A stretch of DNA of 64,000 bases from Mycobacterium sp. SMC-8 (GCF_025263565.1 NZ_CP079865.1:2046001-2110000), one strand, 5' to 3'; positions 51,898 through 61,704 are shown, numbered from the stretch's first letter. The notes: a model not told the origin generated them from the letters alone. Numbers and translations are program-made.

Positions 51898-52629
51898 TTG
51901 GGAAACAAAGTCATCGTGACCGGGGGAGCCGGGGTCATCGGGCAGGCGATCTGCCGCCGATTGCTGCAGAGCGGGTACGCACCGGTGGCGGCCGACCTCA
52001 AGGATGCCGTCGAGGCGGTCGACTTCGGCCGCGATGGCCTGGAGGGCACACTGCCCCTCGTCATGGACGTCACCGATCGGGCCGACGTGGATTCGGCGGT
52101 GGCCTCGACGGTCGACGACGGTGAGGCGCTGTTCGGTTTGGTCAACTGTGCAGGCATCCTGAGGGATTCGTTCCTCGGAGAGCTCGACGAGGCCAAGCTC
52201 GAGGTGATGTTCCAGGTGAACATCGCCGGCATGGCCCGGGTCACCGACGCGGTGGCGCCGCTGCTCACCGAGGGCAGTGCCATCGTCAACGTCGGCAGCC
52301 TGACCGGACACTTCGGCCGCTTCCGCGGAGCCTCCGTGTACGGAGCCACCAAGGCGGGCATCGCCGCCTATACCCGCTACATCGCCGAAGAGCTTGCGCC
52401 GCGGTCTATCCGGGTCAACAACGTCGCCCCAGGAGTGATCCGCGCACCGATGAGCCCGTCGATGGCGCGCGTGTCAGGAGGCGAGGAGATCAGCGCGTCT
52501 TATGCGATGCTCAAGCGCATCGGTGAGCCCGAGGAGGTGGCCGAGGCCGTCGAATTCCTGCTCTCCCCGCGGGCCTCGTTCATCACGGCGCAGACCCTGC
52601 TGGTGGACGGCGGTGTGGTCGCATGGTGA
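51898..52629 (+). CDS. Short-chain dehydrogenase/reductase
   Basis: 243 residues from TTG 51898 (GAGAAGGG upstream). Cofactor motif TGGAGVIGQAI, NAG motif (VNCAGIL), catalytic Ser, Tyr and Lys in VGSLTGHFGRFRGASVYGAT then KAG, and C-terminal ITAQTLLVDGGV. First gene of a long catabolic operon, overlapping the DUF1116 gene by 7 bp. Probably oxidises or reduces a hydroxyl or carbonyl intermediate. Confidence 0.88.
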   Translation: MGNKVIVTGGAGVIGQAICRRLLQSGYAPVAADLKDAVEAVDFGRDGLEGTLPLVMDVTDRADVDSAVASTVDDGEALFGLVNCAGILRDSFLGELDEAKLEVMFQVNIAGMARVTDAVAPLLTEGSAIVNVGSLTGHFGRFRGASVYGATKAGIAAYTRYIAEELAPRSIRVNNVAPGVIRAPMSPSMARVSGGEEISASYAMLKRIGEPEEVAEAVEFLLSPRASFITAQTLLVDGGVVAW

Positions 52630-53909
52630 GCGCCACCGGTCTCGGCACCGATCCCGCCCTCGGCTTCACCTCGGTTGAGGAGGCCAACGCCGTGGCGTTC
52701 GAGCGCCTGGACGCCGCCGACCCGTGGGTCGTCGATGTGGCCGCGGCACGCGATGTGCTGCCGGGATACCGCGAGAATCTGGTGCTCACCTCCGGAGCGC
52801 CGATGGCATGGCCGGAGTACACCGGCGGTCAGCGTGAGGCGTTGATCGGCGGTGCACTGTTCGAAGGGCTGGCCCACAGCCGTGAGGACGCGATCGCGGG
52901 ATTCGCCTCGGGACGCATCGAGGTCGGCGCCTGCCAGGACTACGCGGCCGTCGGATCGCTGGCCGGCATCTACACCGCGTCCATGCCGGTGTTCGTGGTG
53001 GAGAACCGCACCCACGGTAACCGGGGGTTCTGCAACTTCTACGAAGGCAAGGAACCGCGCCGGCTGAACTACGGCTGCTACGACGAGGGCGTCCACCAGC
53101 GCCTGCTGCACGTCAACACCGTGCTCGCGCCCGTGGTCGGGGAGGCGATCCGCCGTCGCGGCGGCATCGCGCTCAAGCCGCTGATCGCGCGTGCCCTGCG
53201 GATGGGCGACGAGGTGCACAGCCGCAACGCCGCGGCGTCGATCTTGTTCAACCGGGAGATCATGCCCGCTGTCCTCGACATGTGCGACGATCGCGTGCCC
53301 GGCGTCCGCGAGACGCTGCTCCACCTCGCTGAGAATGACTATTTCTTCCTGAGACTGTCGATGGCCGCGGCCAAGGCCTCTGCCGACGCGATGGTGGTGG
53401 CCGGTTCGACGCTCATCTCGGCGATGGCGTTCAGCTGCCGGGGTTTCGCGGTGAAACTCGCCGGGCTCGGCGACGCCTGGTTCGAGGGACCGCCGCCCAT
53501 CCATCAGGGCAAGCTGTTCCCCGGCCACACCGAAGACGAGATCACCTGGATGGGGGGCGAGTCTCCGATCACCGAGACGGTGGGCCTGGGCGGATTCGCC
53601 CAGGCGTGCGCGTTGTCGCTGCAGGAGTATCAGGGCGGGTCGCCCGAGGTGATGATCGAGCGCAACCTCGAGATGTACTCGATCACCCACGGCGAGAACA
53701 GCACCTACCGCATCCCGCAGTTCGCCTTCCGGGGTACCCCGACCGGCATCGACGCGCGCAAGGTTCTCTCGACCGGGGTGCTGCCGGTGATGGATGTCGG
53801 ACTCGCCGGCCGCGATGGGGGACAGATCGGCGCGGGAGTGATCCGCGCGCCGCGGGAGTGCTTCGCCGATGCGCTCGCCGAACACCAGCGCCGCTTCGGC
53901 CCGCAATGA
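52623..53909 (+). CDS. DUF1116-family protein (YlbE/AllG-like)
   Basis: 428 residues. The family includes YlbE/AllG, a part of the oxamate carbamoyltransferase complex of allantoin breakdown. Family stretches visible are YTGGQREALIGGALFEGLAH, NRTHGNRGFCNFYEGKEPRR and DEVHSRNAAASILFNREIMP. The usual FdrA-like partners are absent, so it may act alone or with the 352-residue protein downstream on an amide or carbamoyl compound. Coupled on both sides. Confidence 0.82.
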   Translation: MVSATGLGTDPALGFTSVEEANAVAFERLDAADPWVVDVAAARDVLPGYRENLVLTSGAPMAWPEYTGGQREALIGGALFEGLAHSREDAIAGFASGRIEVGACQDYAAVGSLAGIYTASMPVFVVENRTHGNRGFCNFYEGKEPRRLNYGCYDEGVHQRLLHVNTVLAPVVGEAIRRRGGIALKPLIARALRMGDEVHSRNAAASILFNREIMPAVLDMCDDRVPGVRETLLHLAENDYFFLRLSMAAAKASADAMVVAGSTLISAMAFSCRGFAVKLAGLGDAWFEGPPPIHQGKLFPGHTEDEITWMGGESPITETVGLGGFAQACALSLQEYQGGSPEVMIERNLEMYSITHGENSTYRIPQFAFRGTPTGIDARKVLSTGVLPVMDVGLAGRDGGQIGAGVIRAPRECFADALAEHQRRFGPQ

Positions 53910-54685
53910 GCGCCGGCGTGCCCACTCCCGCCCTGCCGATGACCTTCAGCGGCGGCGACGCGTTGGTCACCGGCGCCGCATCGGGCATCGGCGCGGCGAT
54001 CGCCCGCACGCTGATGTCGGCGGGCGTGCGCACGATTCGTATGGATCTCCGCGCGCCGCAACCGGATCCCGACTTTCCGGCCGATCTGCAGGCCGGTGTG
54101 GAGATCGACGTCCGGGAACCGGACCTGCTGGACCGGCTGACCGCGGCCGGCGTCGAGCCCGACCGCGTGGCCTATCTGGTCAATTGCGCAGGGGTTCTGG
54201 ACGATACGGGTTTCTCAGGCGTGGATCGCACGATGTGGCTGCGCTGCCTGGAGATCAACCTGATGGGCGCCTACAACACTATCGACGCGCTGACCCCGGT
54301 GCTGCGTCTCGCGTCGCGGGCCGCCGTGGTGAACATCAGCTCGATCGAAGCGGGACGCGTGGTGGCCCTCACCAATCCCGATCCGACCCCGCAGTACGCG
54401 GCGTCCAAGGCGGCGCTGCAGATGCTGACCCAGACGGCGGCCCGTGCGCTGGCAGGCGACGGGATCCGGGTCAACAGTGTCTCGCCCGGATTCGTCGCCA
54501 CGCCGATGGCGGCGGCACACGGCGACACCGGCGTACTGCCGTCCGCGCTGGCGTCCCGGGTACCGGCGGGACGCTTCGCCGCCCCCGCCGACATCGCCCA
54601 CGCCGTCGCCTTCCTGCTCAGCGACCAGGCCGGTTACATCACCGGCAGCGACCTGCGCGTCGACGGAGGTTTCCAGCTCACATGA
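53906..54685 (+). CDS. Short-chain dehydrogenase/reductase
   Basis: 259 residues. ALVTGAASGIGAAIA cofactor site, NCAGVLDDTGF, catalytic region ISSIEAGRVV...YAASKAALQM, end ITGSDLRVDGGFQL. ATGA overlaps join it to both neighbours. Second of three SDRs in the locus; different steps or stereoisomers are likely. Confidence 0.88.
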   Translation: MSAGVPTPALPMTFSGGDALVTGAASGIGAAIARTLMSAGVRTIRMDLRAPQPDPDFPADLQAGVEIDVREPDLLDRLTAAGVEPDRVAYLVNCAGVLDDTGFSGVDRTMWLRCLEINLMGAYNTIDALTPVLRLASRAAVVNISSIEAGRVVALTNPDPTPQYAASKAALQMLTQTAARALAGDGIRVNSVSPGFVATPMAAAHGDTGVLPSALASRVPAGRFAAPADIAHAVAFLLSDQAGYITGSDLRVDGGFQLT

Positions 54686-55740
54686 CCGAGACCGAAACCA
54701 CCACCGTGGTGGCCTATGAAGCGTCGCTGGGACGCCCGGCGCGCGTCGGAAGCTGGGATGAACTGGCCAAGGGCACGTTTCGCGTCGCCGTCGAGCACCT
54801 CGACCGCGGGAACTGGCAGGCCGCCGCCGAACTGGTCGAGATCTCGGTCGCCGAAGCCGAGGAACTCCGCGACGTGTACGAACGCTGGCCGATCTCGATC
54901 CGGCAATGGATCGAATCACGCGGTGTGGCACCCGTTCTCGTCGACGAGGCCGCGTCACGTCTGACTGCCCTGATCGGCGAGCAGGCCATGGGCGGCATCG
55001 AAGCGGAGTGGCCGCGGTTCGTCACCGCGGTCGACGAGGCCGCCCACGCCTGTCGCACCCAGCTGCCGACCGCCCCGATGGCGATCGAGACGGCCCGTGC
55101 AGTCTGGCAGGGCGTGCACGACCGTGCCGTGGACCGGGTGAGCGGTCTGATCGACATCGCCGTCACCACCGTCGGCGAGCACGCGCTGGGTGATCTGTGG
55201 GATGCGCTGATGGCCGACTGGTACGACGTCCACGAGCACCGCTATGCGCTGAGCAACCAACCCTGGGAGACCTCTGCCCACCAGCTCATGATCGCGATCG
55301 TCGACGGCTTCCACGCCCACCTGGCCGGCACCGGGCGGCAGGGGGACATCGAGATCATCACGGAGCCCACCCGGGTCGGATTCCGCTTCGCCCCATGCGG
55401 ATCAGGCGGGCGTAGCCTGGATGCGCGCATCACCGACGGCGCCCCCAGGGCCGGTGGCCCGTTCGGATTCGCCGTGACCACCGCGCGCCACGACTGGGCG
55501 TGGAACACCGTCGGCATCTGCAGCTACTGCGTGCACTGCTGCCTGCTCAACGAGGTGATGCCGATCGACCGGCTGGGCTTCCCCACCCGCGTGATCGACG
55601 CGCCGACCTGGAACCCGGACGCCCCGGTCACCGAATGCACCTGGTGGGTATACCGCGACCCCGCCGACGTTCCCGACCACGTGTACGAGCGCGTGGGGCG
55701 CAGCCCCTCCCGCAGGCCGACCCGACGAGGAGACGTGTGA
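54682..55740 (+). CDS. Unrecognised Cys/His-motif protein of the catabolic operon
   Basis: 352 residues, coupled to both neighbours. The N-terminal half is helical (LAKGTFRVAVEHLDRGNWQA). The C-terminal half has a compact motif with CSYCVHCCLLNEVMP (four Cys and a His), preceded by FRFAPCGSGGRSLDARI and followed by WWVYRDP. The Cys cluster could bind a metal or iron-sulfur centre. I know no family by name; operon position suggests an enzyme or maturation factor of the same pathway. Confidence 0.65.
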   Translation: MTETETTTVVAYEASLGRPARVGSWDELAKGTFRVAVEHLDRGNWQAAAELVEISVAEAEELRDVYERWPISIRQWIESRGVAPVLVDEAASRLTALIGEQAMGGIEAEWPRFVTAVDEAAHACRTQLPTAPMAIETARAVWQGVHDRAVDRVSGLIDIAVTTVGEHALGDLWDALMADWYDVHEHRYALSNQPWETSAHQLMIAIVDGFHAHLAGTGRQGDIEIITEPTRVGFRFAPCGSGGRSLDARITDGAPRAGGPFGFAVTTARHDWAWNTVGICSYCVHCCLLNEVMPIDRLGFPTRVIDAPTWNPDAPVTECTWWVYRDPADVPDHVYERVGRSPSRRPTRRGDV

Positions 55741-57014
55741 TGCCGGTGGCGATGACACAACTCGAGGTGCCCGACTACGATCTGGGAATCCGGGGAAAGC
55801 TGGTCCGCACCGAGAAGACGATGAACCCGGCGGGCTTGGCGTTCTGCACCATCCTCTACGGCCTGTCGGTCGTCGACGAGGTCACCGACACCCCCGCCAG
55901 CAACGCCGCCAACGGATATCCCGACGCACGGCTCACGCCTGACGAATCGACCCGCGTCGAGTTGACGTGGCGCCCGGGCACCGAGGCCGTCATCGCCGAC
56001 ATGGTGGGCGCCGACGGCGCGCCGGTCGAAATGTCACCGCGCAACTGCCTGCGCGCGCTCGTCGAGCGCTACGCCGACCGCGGCCTGGAACCGGTGCTGG
56101 GGTTCGAGTACGAGTTCTGGTTGTTCCAGGACGGCCCGGCCGGAGCCGACGCGCGCTCGCCGCTGGGCTCCACCGAGAACGCCTACTCGCTGACCAGGGT
56201 CTCCCAATCGCACAGCCTGGCCGCCGAATTCATCGATCGCATGCATGCGGTCGGCGTCGAGATCGAGATGTTCCACACCGAACTCGGGCCCGGCTTCTTC
56301 GAGTTCACCATGGCTCCGGCTCCGGCGTGCCGGGCCGCCGACGCCGCGGTCCGCGCCCGACAGTATCTGCGCGACCTGTGTGCCGAACGCGGTTTGCATG
56401 CCAGCTTCATGGCAAAACCGTTCGGCGACAAGTCCGGTGCCGGCGGTCACGTCCACTCGAGCCTCACCCGTGACGGCGCCAACATCTTCACCGACGGCCC
56501 CGGCCGGCTCTCCGCCGACGCCACCCACTACCTGGCGGGCCTGCTCGCCGGCATGGCCGACACCACCGCCCTGTTCAACCCGTACGTGAACTCCTACAAG
56601 CGCATCGACCCGGAGATGTTCACCCCGACCGCGGCGACCTACGGCTACGACGACCGCAGCGCGGCATGCCGGTTGATCCTCGATCACGCGAAATCCGCCC
56701 GGGTGGAGCATCGCCGACCGGGAGCCGACACTAGTCCGTATCTGGCGGCGTCGGCACTGCTGGCCGCGGGTCTGCACGGCCTGGAGAACGAACTCGGGTT
56801 ACCGGACAGCGGTGACGGCCCGGCGCCACTGCCCGGTGACCTGTCCACGGCGCTGGACGCCTTCGAGCACTCGGCGTGGCTGCCCGACCTGCTCGGCAAG
56901 GCGTTCTGCTCGTCCTTCGCCGCCACCCGCCGTGCCGAAGCCGATCGCTATGCGCAGTGGCTGCGCACCACCATCACGTCCTGGGAACTCACCCGCCACC
57001 TGGAGCATCAATGA
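55740..57014 (+). CDS. Glutamine-synthetase-like ligase (gamma-glutamylamide synthetase type), copy 1
   Basis: 424 residues from ATG 55740 (GAGGAGA upstream). GS catalytic motifs: EYEFWLF (metal Glu), ELGPGFFEFTMAP, MAKPFGDKSGAGGHVHSSL (His), NPYVNSYKRIDPEMF and VEHRRPGAD (Arg). The family includes PuuA, IpuC and aniline-type enzymes that ligate glutamate to amines using ATP. Sequence upstream of the GS domain is short, unlike classical GlnA. One base overlap with the gene before, 4 bp with the next. Confidence 0.88.
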   Translation: MPVAMTQLEVPDYDLGIRGKLVRTEKTMNPAGLAFCTILYGLSVVDEVTDTPASNAANGYPDARLTPDESTRVELTWRPGTEAVIADMVGADGAPVEMSPRNCLRALVERYADRGLEPVLGFEYEFWLFQDGPAGADARSPLGSTENAYSLTRVSQSHSLAAEFIDRMHAVGVEIEMFHTELGPGFFEFTMAPAPACRAADAAVRARQYLRDLCAERGLHASFMAKPFGDKSGAGGHVHSSLTRDGANIFTDGPGRLSADATHYLAGLLAGMADTTALFNPYVNSYKRIDPEMFTPTAATYGYDDRSAACRLILDHAKSARVEHRRPGADTSPYLAASALLAAGLHGLENELGLPDSGDGPAPLPGDLSTALDAFEHSAWLPDLLGKAFCSSFAATRRAEADRYAQWLRTTITSWELTRHLEHQ

Positions 57015-58387
57015 CCGACGAATCAACCCGCCTCGACCTCGACCAGTTCGAGAAGCTCGCCGCGACCGGAGAGATCAACACCGTAGTCTGCGCCACCCCC
57101 GACCCCTACGGTCGCCTCGTCGGCAAGCGGCTGACGATCCCGGCGTTCCGGTCGCTGGGGCTGCGCGGTGCGGGGATCAACGCCAGCAGCTTCATCTTCG
57201 CGGTCGACCTGGAGATGAACCCTCTGGATCTGCCGGTCTCCAATGCGGCCAACGGCTGGGCCGACATCCGCCTTGTCCCCGACCTGACCACGCTGCGGCG
57301 GGTGCCCTGGGAGCCGCACGTCGCGCTGGTCATCTGTGACGCCTACGAATCGCAGTCCGACACCATGCTGTCGGTCGCGCCGCGCACCATCCTGCGGCAG
57401 CAGATCGAGCGGGCGCGCGAACAGGGCCTGACGTTCAAGTTCGCCTCCGAACTGGAGTTCTTCCTTGCCGCCACCCCGCCCCGGCAGGCCTGGGAGCTCG
57501 GCTACCAGAACCTGAAGATGTTGTCGGACTACCGCTCCGACTACCAGATGATCCAGTCGAGCCGCGACGACTGGTTCATCGAACGGATCCGCAACCAGAT
57601 GCCCGATTTCGGTGTCTGCATCGAGTCCTCGAAACCGGAGTGGGGACTCGGTCAGCAGGAAGTCACCCTCGACTACTGCGACACGCTGGAGATGGCCGAC
57701 CGGCACGTGCTGTTCAAGTACGGGGTCAAGCAACTCGCCCACGCCGCGGACCTGACGGTGACGTTCATGGCGAAACCGAAGATCGACGAGGTGGGTTCGT
57801 CCTGCCATCTGCACGTCAGCATGTGGTCCTGTGACGGCCTGCCGCTGAGCTGGTCGGCGGAGACCGTCGGGATGTCCGGGAAGTTCGGGTCGTTCGTGGC
57901 CGGTCAGCTGAGCCACGCCGCCGACATGACACTGCTTCTGGCGCCGACGGTCAACTCCTACAAGCGGTTTCAGCCCGACCAGTTCGCCGGCACTGCCATA
58001 GCGCTCGGAGCGGACAACCGTTCGTGCGCGTTCCGGCTGGTGGGCACCGGCCCGTCGTTCCGGGTCGAGAACCGTATCCCCGGCGGAGACGTCAACCCGT
58101 ACTACGCGTACTCGGCCACCATCGCCGCCGGACTCGACGGCATCGCCCGTGAGCTGCCCGCGCCGGACATCTTCGACGGTAACGCCTGGACCGGTACCGA
58201 CGTGCCGGTCGTCCCGACCTCGCTGCATCAGGCGCTGCGCCTGTTCGAGGAGTGCAAGATGGCACGCGCGGCGTTGGGCGACGACGTGTTCGAACACCTG
58301 CTGTCGTCATCCCGCAGTGAACTGGTCGCGTTCGACTCCCACACCGTCACCGACTGGGAGATGCGCCGCTACTACGAACGCGTCTGA
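57011..58387 (+). CDS. Glutamine-synthetase-like ligase, copy 2
   Basis: 458 residues. N-terminal beta-grasp region (TPDPYGRLVGKRLTIPAFRS), SELEFFLA, GLGQQEVTLDYCD, FMAKPKIDEVGSSCHLHVSM, NSYKRFQPDQFAG and VENRIPGGDVNPYYAYSATI. Distinct from copy 1 and closer to full-length type III GS-like enzymes. Two different ligases side by side suggest two amine substrates or two subunits. Coupled to copy 1 by an ATGA overlap. Confidence 0.88.
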   Translation: MTDESTRLDLDQFEKLAATGEINTVVCATPDPYGRLVGKRLTIPAFRSLGLRGAGINASSFIFAVDLEMNPLDLPVSNAANGWADIRLVPDLTTLRRVPWEPHVALVICDAYESQSDTMLSVAPRTILRQQIERAREQGLTFKFASELEFFLAATPPRQAWELGYQNLKMLSDYRSDYQMIQSSRDDWFIERIRNQMPDFGVCIESSKPEWGLGQQEVTLDYCDTLEMADRHVLFKYGVKQLAHAADLTVTFMAKPKIDEVGSSCHLHVSMWSCDGLPLSWSAETVGMSGKFGSFVAGQLSHAADMTLLLAPTVNSYKRFQPDQFAGTAIALGADNRSCAFRLVGTGPSFRVENRIPGGDVNPYYAYSATIAAGLDGIARELPAPDIFDGNAWTGTDVPVVPTSLHQALRLFEECKMARAALGDDVFEHLLSSSRSELVAFDSHTVTDWEMRRYYERV

Positions 58388-58436
58388 CCCCTACCGTTCG
58401 TTCTGTTTCCCCGCAACACGTTTCACAGGAGTTCCG

Positions 58437-59375
58437 ATGCCCATCGACCCCATCGCCCAGAAGATGCTCGCCGATGCCAAGAAGTCCGGGCGCCCCAACG
58501 CGCACCTGCTGCCGGTGCCCACGGCCCGGCAGAACTTCGAGGACACCTTCGGGGCGCTGGCGAAGCCGCCGATCCACCGCGTCAGGGACGTGGCGATCCC
58601 GACCCGTGACGGCCAGAGCATTCCCGGCCGGTTGTACCTGCCGTCGGAAGACGCCGCCGCGTTGCCGCTGACCGTGTACTACCACGGCGGCGGTTGGCTG
58701 CTGGGCAGCATCGACTCCCACGACGTGGCGACCCGTCTGCTGGCCAACGCGTCGGGCAGCGCGGTGCTCTCCGTCGGGTACCGCCGGGGCCCGGAGTCGC
58801 GATTCCCGACCGCGGTCCATGATGCGATCGACGCGCTGAATTGGGCGGCCGACCCGGCCTCGGGCCTGGGAGTGGACACCACCCGGCTGGCCGTCGCGGG
58901 CGACAGCGCGGGCGGGAACCTCGCCGGCGCCGTCGCATTGCACGTCCGTGACACCGGCGCGCCGGCGCTGCGCCACCAGCTGCTGGTGTACCCGGTGACC
59001 ATGACGGATCTGACGCGCGGCTTCGACGACGAGTACCAGGGCGTGATGCTCGAACGTGACGAGATGCAATGGCACCAGGACAATTACCTGCCAAGCAGCG
59101 ACGCCGCCGCCGATCCCCGGGTGAGCATTCTCGATGCCGACCTGGACGGCCTGCCCGCGGCCACGGTGATCCTCGCCGAATGTGACCCGATCCGTCCGCA
59201 GGGCGAGCTCTACGCCGAGGCGCTCGCCGAGGCCGGTGTGCCAACGGCCACCCATCGGACCCCGGGCATGGTGCACGGGTTCTTCGGTCTCGACGAGGTG
59301 TTCCCGACAGCCTCCGATGCGATGACTTTCGCCGGGCGGCGGCTGTCGGAGGCGCTGGCGGTGCAGCAGCGATGA
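58437..59375 (+). CDS. Alpha/beta-hydrolase, hormone-sensitive lipase family
   Basis: 312 residues from ATG 58437 (AGGAG upstream). Oxyanion motif YYHGGGWLLGS, nucleophile GDSAGGNLAGA, catalytic Asp region AECDPIRPQGELYAEAL and His in GMVHGFFGL. HSL esterases hydrolyse short-chain esters, so it could split esters formed by the Baeyer-Villiger enzyme nearby. Overlaps the next SDR gene by 4 bp. Confidence 0.9.
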   Translation: MPIDPIAQKMLADAKKSGRPNAHLLPVPTARQNFEDTFGALAKPPIHRVRDVAIPTRDGQSIPGRLYLPSEDAAALPLTVYYHGGGWLLGSIDSHDVATRLLANASGSAVLSVGYRRGPESRFPTAVHDAIDALNWAADPASGLGVDTTRLAVAGDSAGGNLAGAVALHVRDTGAPALRHQLLVYPVTMTDLTRGFDDEYQGVMLERDEMQWHQDNYLPSSDAAADPRVSILDADLDGLPAATVILAECDPIRPQGELYAEALAEAGVPTATHRTPGMVHGFFGLDEVFPTASDAMTFAGRRLSEALAVQQR

Positions 59376-60100
59376 CCCGCACCGCGTTGGTGACGGGTGC
59401 CGGCGGCGGGATCGGCGCCGCGACGGTGGCGCGCCTGGCCGCGGACGGCGTTCACGTCCTCGCCACCGACCTCGCAGCGGCCCTGCCCGGGCTCCCCTCG
59501 GACGTCGAGTACGTCCCGTACGACCTCCTCCACGGAGACCCCCAGGAACTGCTGGCCGCGGTACCCGGCGGCGCGCTCGACTACCTGGTGAACGCCGCCG
59601 GAGTGGCGCTCTTCGACCGAGACGGATCCAGCCTCGACGCCGAGGAGTCCGTCTGGGAACTGACCATGGGGGTCAACCTGCACGGAACACGGCGGCTCAC
59701 CGTCGCCGCGGTGCCGTGGCTGCGGGCCGGCCATGGCAGGAGCATCGTCAACGTCGCGAGCATCGCCGGCCTGCGCAACATGGATTCACCGTTGGACGCG
59801 TATCAGGTGAGCAAGGCCGCGGTGGTCTCGCTGACCCGCAGCCTCGCGCTGCAGCTCGCGCCGGAGGGTATCCGCGCCAACACCGTGTGCCCGGGCGCGA
59901 TCCTGACTCCGATGATCGAGCCGCTGTACCGCGAGAACCCCGCGCGGCGCACCAACATGGAGGAGCGGACCCCGTTGGGCCGCCTGGGTTTTCCAGCCGA
60001 CATTGCCAACGCCATCCGCTTCCTGCTCTCGGAGGAAGCATCGTTCATCACCGCCACCGACCTGGTGGTCGACGGCGGTTGGATCGCCCAGACCAAGTAG
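59372..60100 (+). CDS. Short-chain dehydrogenase/reductase
   Basis: 242 residues. TALVTGAGGGIGAATVA, DYLVNAAGVALFD, catalytic VNVASIAGLRNMDSPLDAYQ then VSKAA, and ITATDLVVDGGW. Last gene of the operon that starts at 51898; a separate promoter follows it. Third SDR of the locus. Confidence 0.9.
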   Translation: MTRTALVTGAGGGIGAATVARLAADGVHVLATDLAAALPGLPSDVEYVPYDLLHGDPQELLAAVPGGALDYLVNAAGVALFDRDGSSLDAEESVWELTMGVNLHGTRRLTVAAVPWLRAGHGRSIVNVASIAGLRNMDSPLDAYQVSKAAVVSLTRSLALQLAPEGIRANTVCPGAILTPMIEPLYRENPARRTNMEERTPLGRLGFPADIANAIRFLLSEEASFITATDLVVDGGWIAQTK

Positions 60101-60123
60101 ACAGACCGGCCGGCGGGCCGCTA

Positions 60124-60167
60124 TTGACACCGACATTAATGGTCTAAATACTGAACCTATAGAGCTT
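60124..60167 (+). promoter_or_regulatory. Strong promoter with GGTCTA operator for the monooxygenase
   Basis: TTGACA (60124-60129), 17-bp spacer, AATACT (60147-60152). GGTCTA (60141-60146) overlaps the spacer end and ACCTATAGA follows the -10. Both motifs recur near the permease promoter at 49324. About 55 nt of leader precede the ATG at 60214. Confidence 0.65.
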
Positions 60168-60213
60168 TTGAGATTGCATCGCCCATCCGGGCACGAGCGA
60201 GGAGACAGCACCG

Positions 60214-61680
60214 ATGACCGCAACCGTCCCAGCCCCACGCGTGGCGATCATCGGTGCCGGGTTCAGCGGCCTGGCCGCCGCGATCGCGCTGCGCCAGAAA
60301 GGTATCGAGAACTTCGTCATCTTCGAGCAGGGCGAGGGGATCGGCGGCACCTGGTGGTTCAACCGCTACCCGGGCGCGGAGGTGGACCTCGAGTCGCACG
60401 TGTACTCGTTCTCCTACGCGCGCAGCGACTGGACCCGCACCCACGTGGGCTGGCAGGAACTGCAGGAGTATCTGGAACGGGTGGCCCACGAGTGGGACCT
60501 GCCCCGGCGGATCAGGTTCAGCGAGAAGGTCATCGACGTCCGTTGGTCCGACGAGGATCAGACCCACACGGTCTCGACGTCCTCCGGCACGGACCACGGG
60601 AAGTTCACCGCGGTCATCAGCGCCGTGGGGTTCCTCAACATCCCGGTCGTTCCACCGTTCGCCCGCGAGGAACACGAGTTCGGGGGCGCGATGTGCCACA
60701 CCTCGGCGTGGATCGACGGCCTGGACCTCACCGGCAAGTCCGTCGGCATCGTCGGCACCGGATCCTCGGCGGTCCAGGTGGTCACCGAGGCAGAGAAGGT
60801 CGCCGAAGACGTGACGATCTTCCAGCTCGAGCCCAACTGGCTGGTGCCCAAGAACAGTCGCGACTTCACGCCGCTGGAGCGCCGACTCAACAGACTGCGC
60901 GCGGTCTACGCGTGGCGCCGGTGGGCGCTGTATTTCGACTATGACCGCAGGCAGCTGCGGTCGAGTCACGCCCGCAGCACCGGAAGGTTCCACAGGCGGC
61001 GGCACCAAGCTTCGCTGGAGTTCATGCGGCGAGAGCTCGCCGGGCGTCCTGATCTTCTCGAAAAGGTCACGCCCACATTTGCTTTCGAGGGAAAGCGCAC
61101 CGTGTGCAGCGACACCTACTATGCGTCACTGCGCAGCCCCAAGGTGACACTGGTGCCTCACGCGCTCAAAGGCCTCACCCGCACCGGCGCCATCGACGCC
61201 AACGGCGACGAACACAATCTCGACGTCATCGTCCTGGCCACCGGTTTCGACGCCGCGAACTACTTGGGCAACTACCAGGTCTACGGCCAGGGCGGGCAGG
61301 AGCTGCACAGTGCGTGGCGCGGAGAGCCGGAGGCATTCCTCGGCATGATGGTGCCCGGCTTCCCGAACTTCTTCATCATGTACGGGCCCAACACCAACTC
61401 CGTACCGCTGGTCCATTTCTACGAGGCGCAAGCCGACTTCGCCGCCTCCCTCATCCGCCGCGCCGCGAAGACCGGCAGCCGCGTCATCGACGTGCGCCGA
61501 TCGGCCTTCGTCATCTACAACGACTGGCTGCAGGCCCAGCTCGCCAAGACGGTCTGGGCCAAGACCCACAACTATTTCCGTGCCGGAACCGGCAAGGTCG
61601 TCTCGCAGTGGCCCTTCGGTGCGACGCCGTACATCCTGGCGACCAAGCTGCTGCGCAGGATCGCCGTCCGGTTGAGCTGA
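60214..61680 (+). CDS. Flavin monooxygenase, Baeyer-Villiger type
   Basis: 488 residues. FAD site IIGAGFSGLAAAIALRQKG, WWFNRYPGAEVDLESHVYSF, the BVMO fingerprint FGGAMCHTSAWID (about 156-168) and the NADPH site GIVGTGSSAVQVV. It converts ketones to esters or lactones using NADPH and O2. The HSL esterase upstream could open the product. Ribosome site GAGGAG at 60199. Own promoter with operator-like sites. Confidence 0.9.
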   Translation: MTATVPAPRVAIIGAGFSGLAAAIALRQKGIENFVIFEQGEGIGGTWWFNRYPGAEVDLESHVYSFSYARSDWTRTHVGWQELQEYLERVAHEWDLPRRIRFSEKVIDVRWSDEDQTHTVSTSSGTDHGKFTAVISAVGFLNIPVVPPFAREEHEFGGAMCHTSAWIDGLDLTGKSVGIVGTGSSAVQVVTEAEKVAEDVTIFQLEPNWLVPKNSRDFTPLERRLNRLRAVYAWRRWALYFDYDRRQLRSSHARSTGRFHRRRHQASLEFMRRELAGRPDLLEKVTPTFAFEGKRTVCSDTYYASLRSPKVTLVPHALKGLTRTGAIDANGDEHNLDVIVLATGFDAANYLGNYQVYGQGGQELHSAWRGEPEAFLGMMVPGFPNFFIMYGPNTNSVPLVHFYEAQADFAASLIRRAAKTGSRVIDVRRSAFVIYNDWLQAQLAKTVWAKTHNYFRAGTGKVVSQWPFGATPYILATKLLRRIAVRLS

Positions 61681-61704
61681 CGCAGGCCCCGACGAGGAAA
61701 ACCC

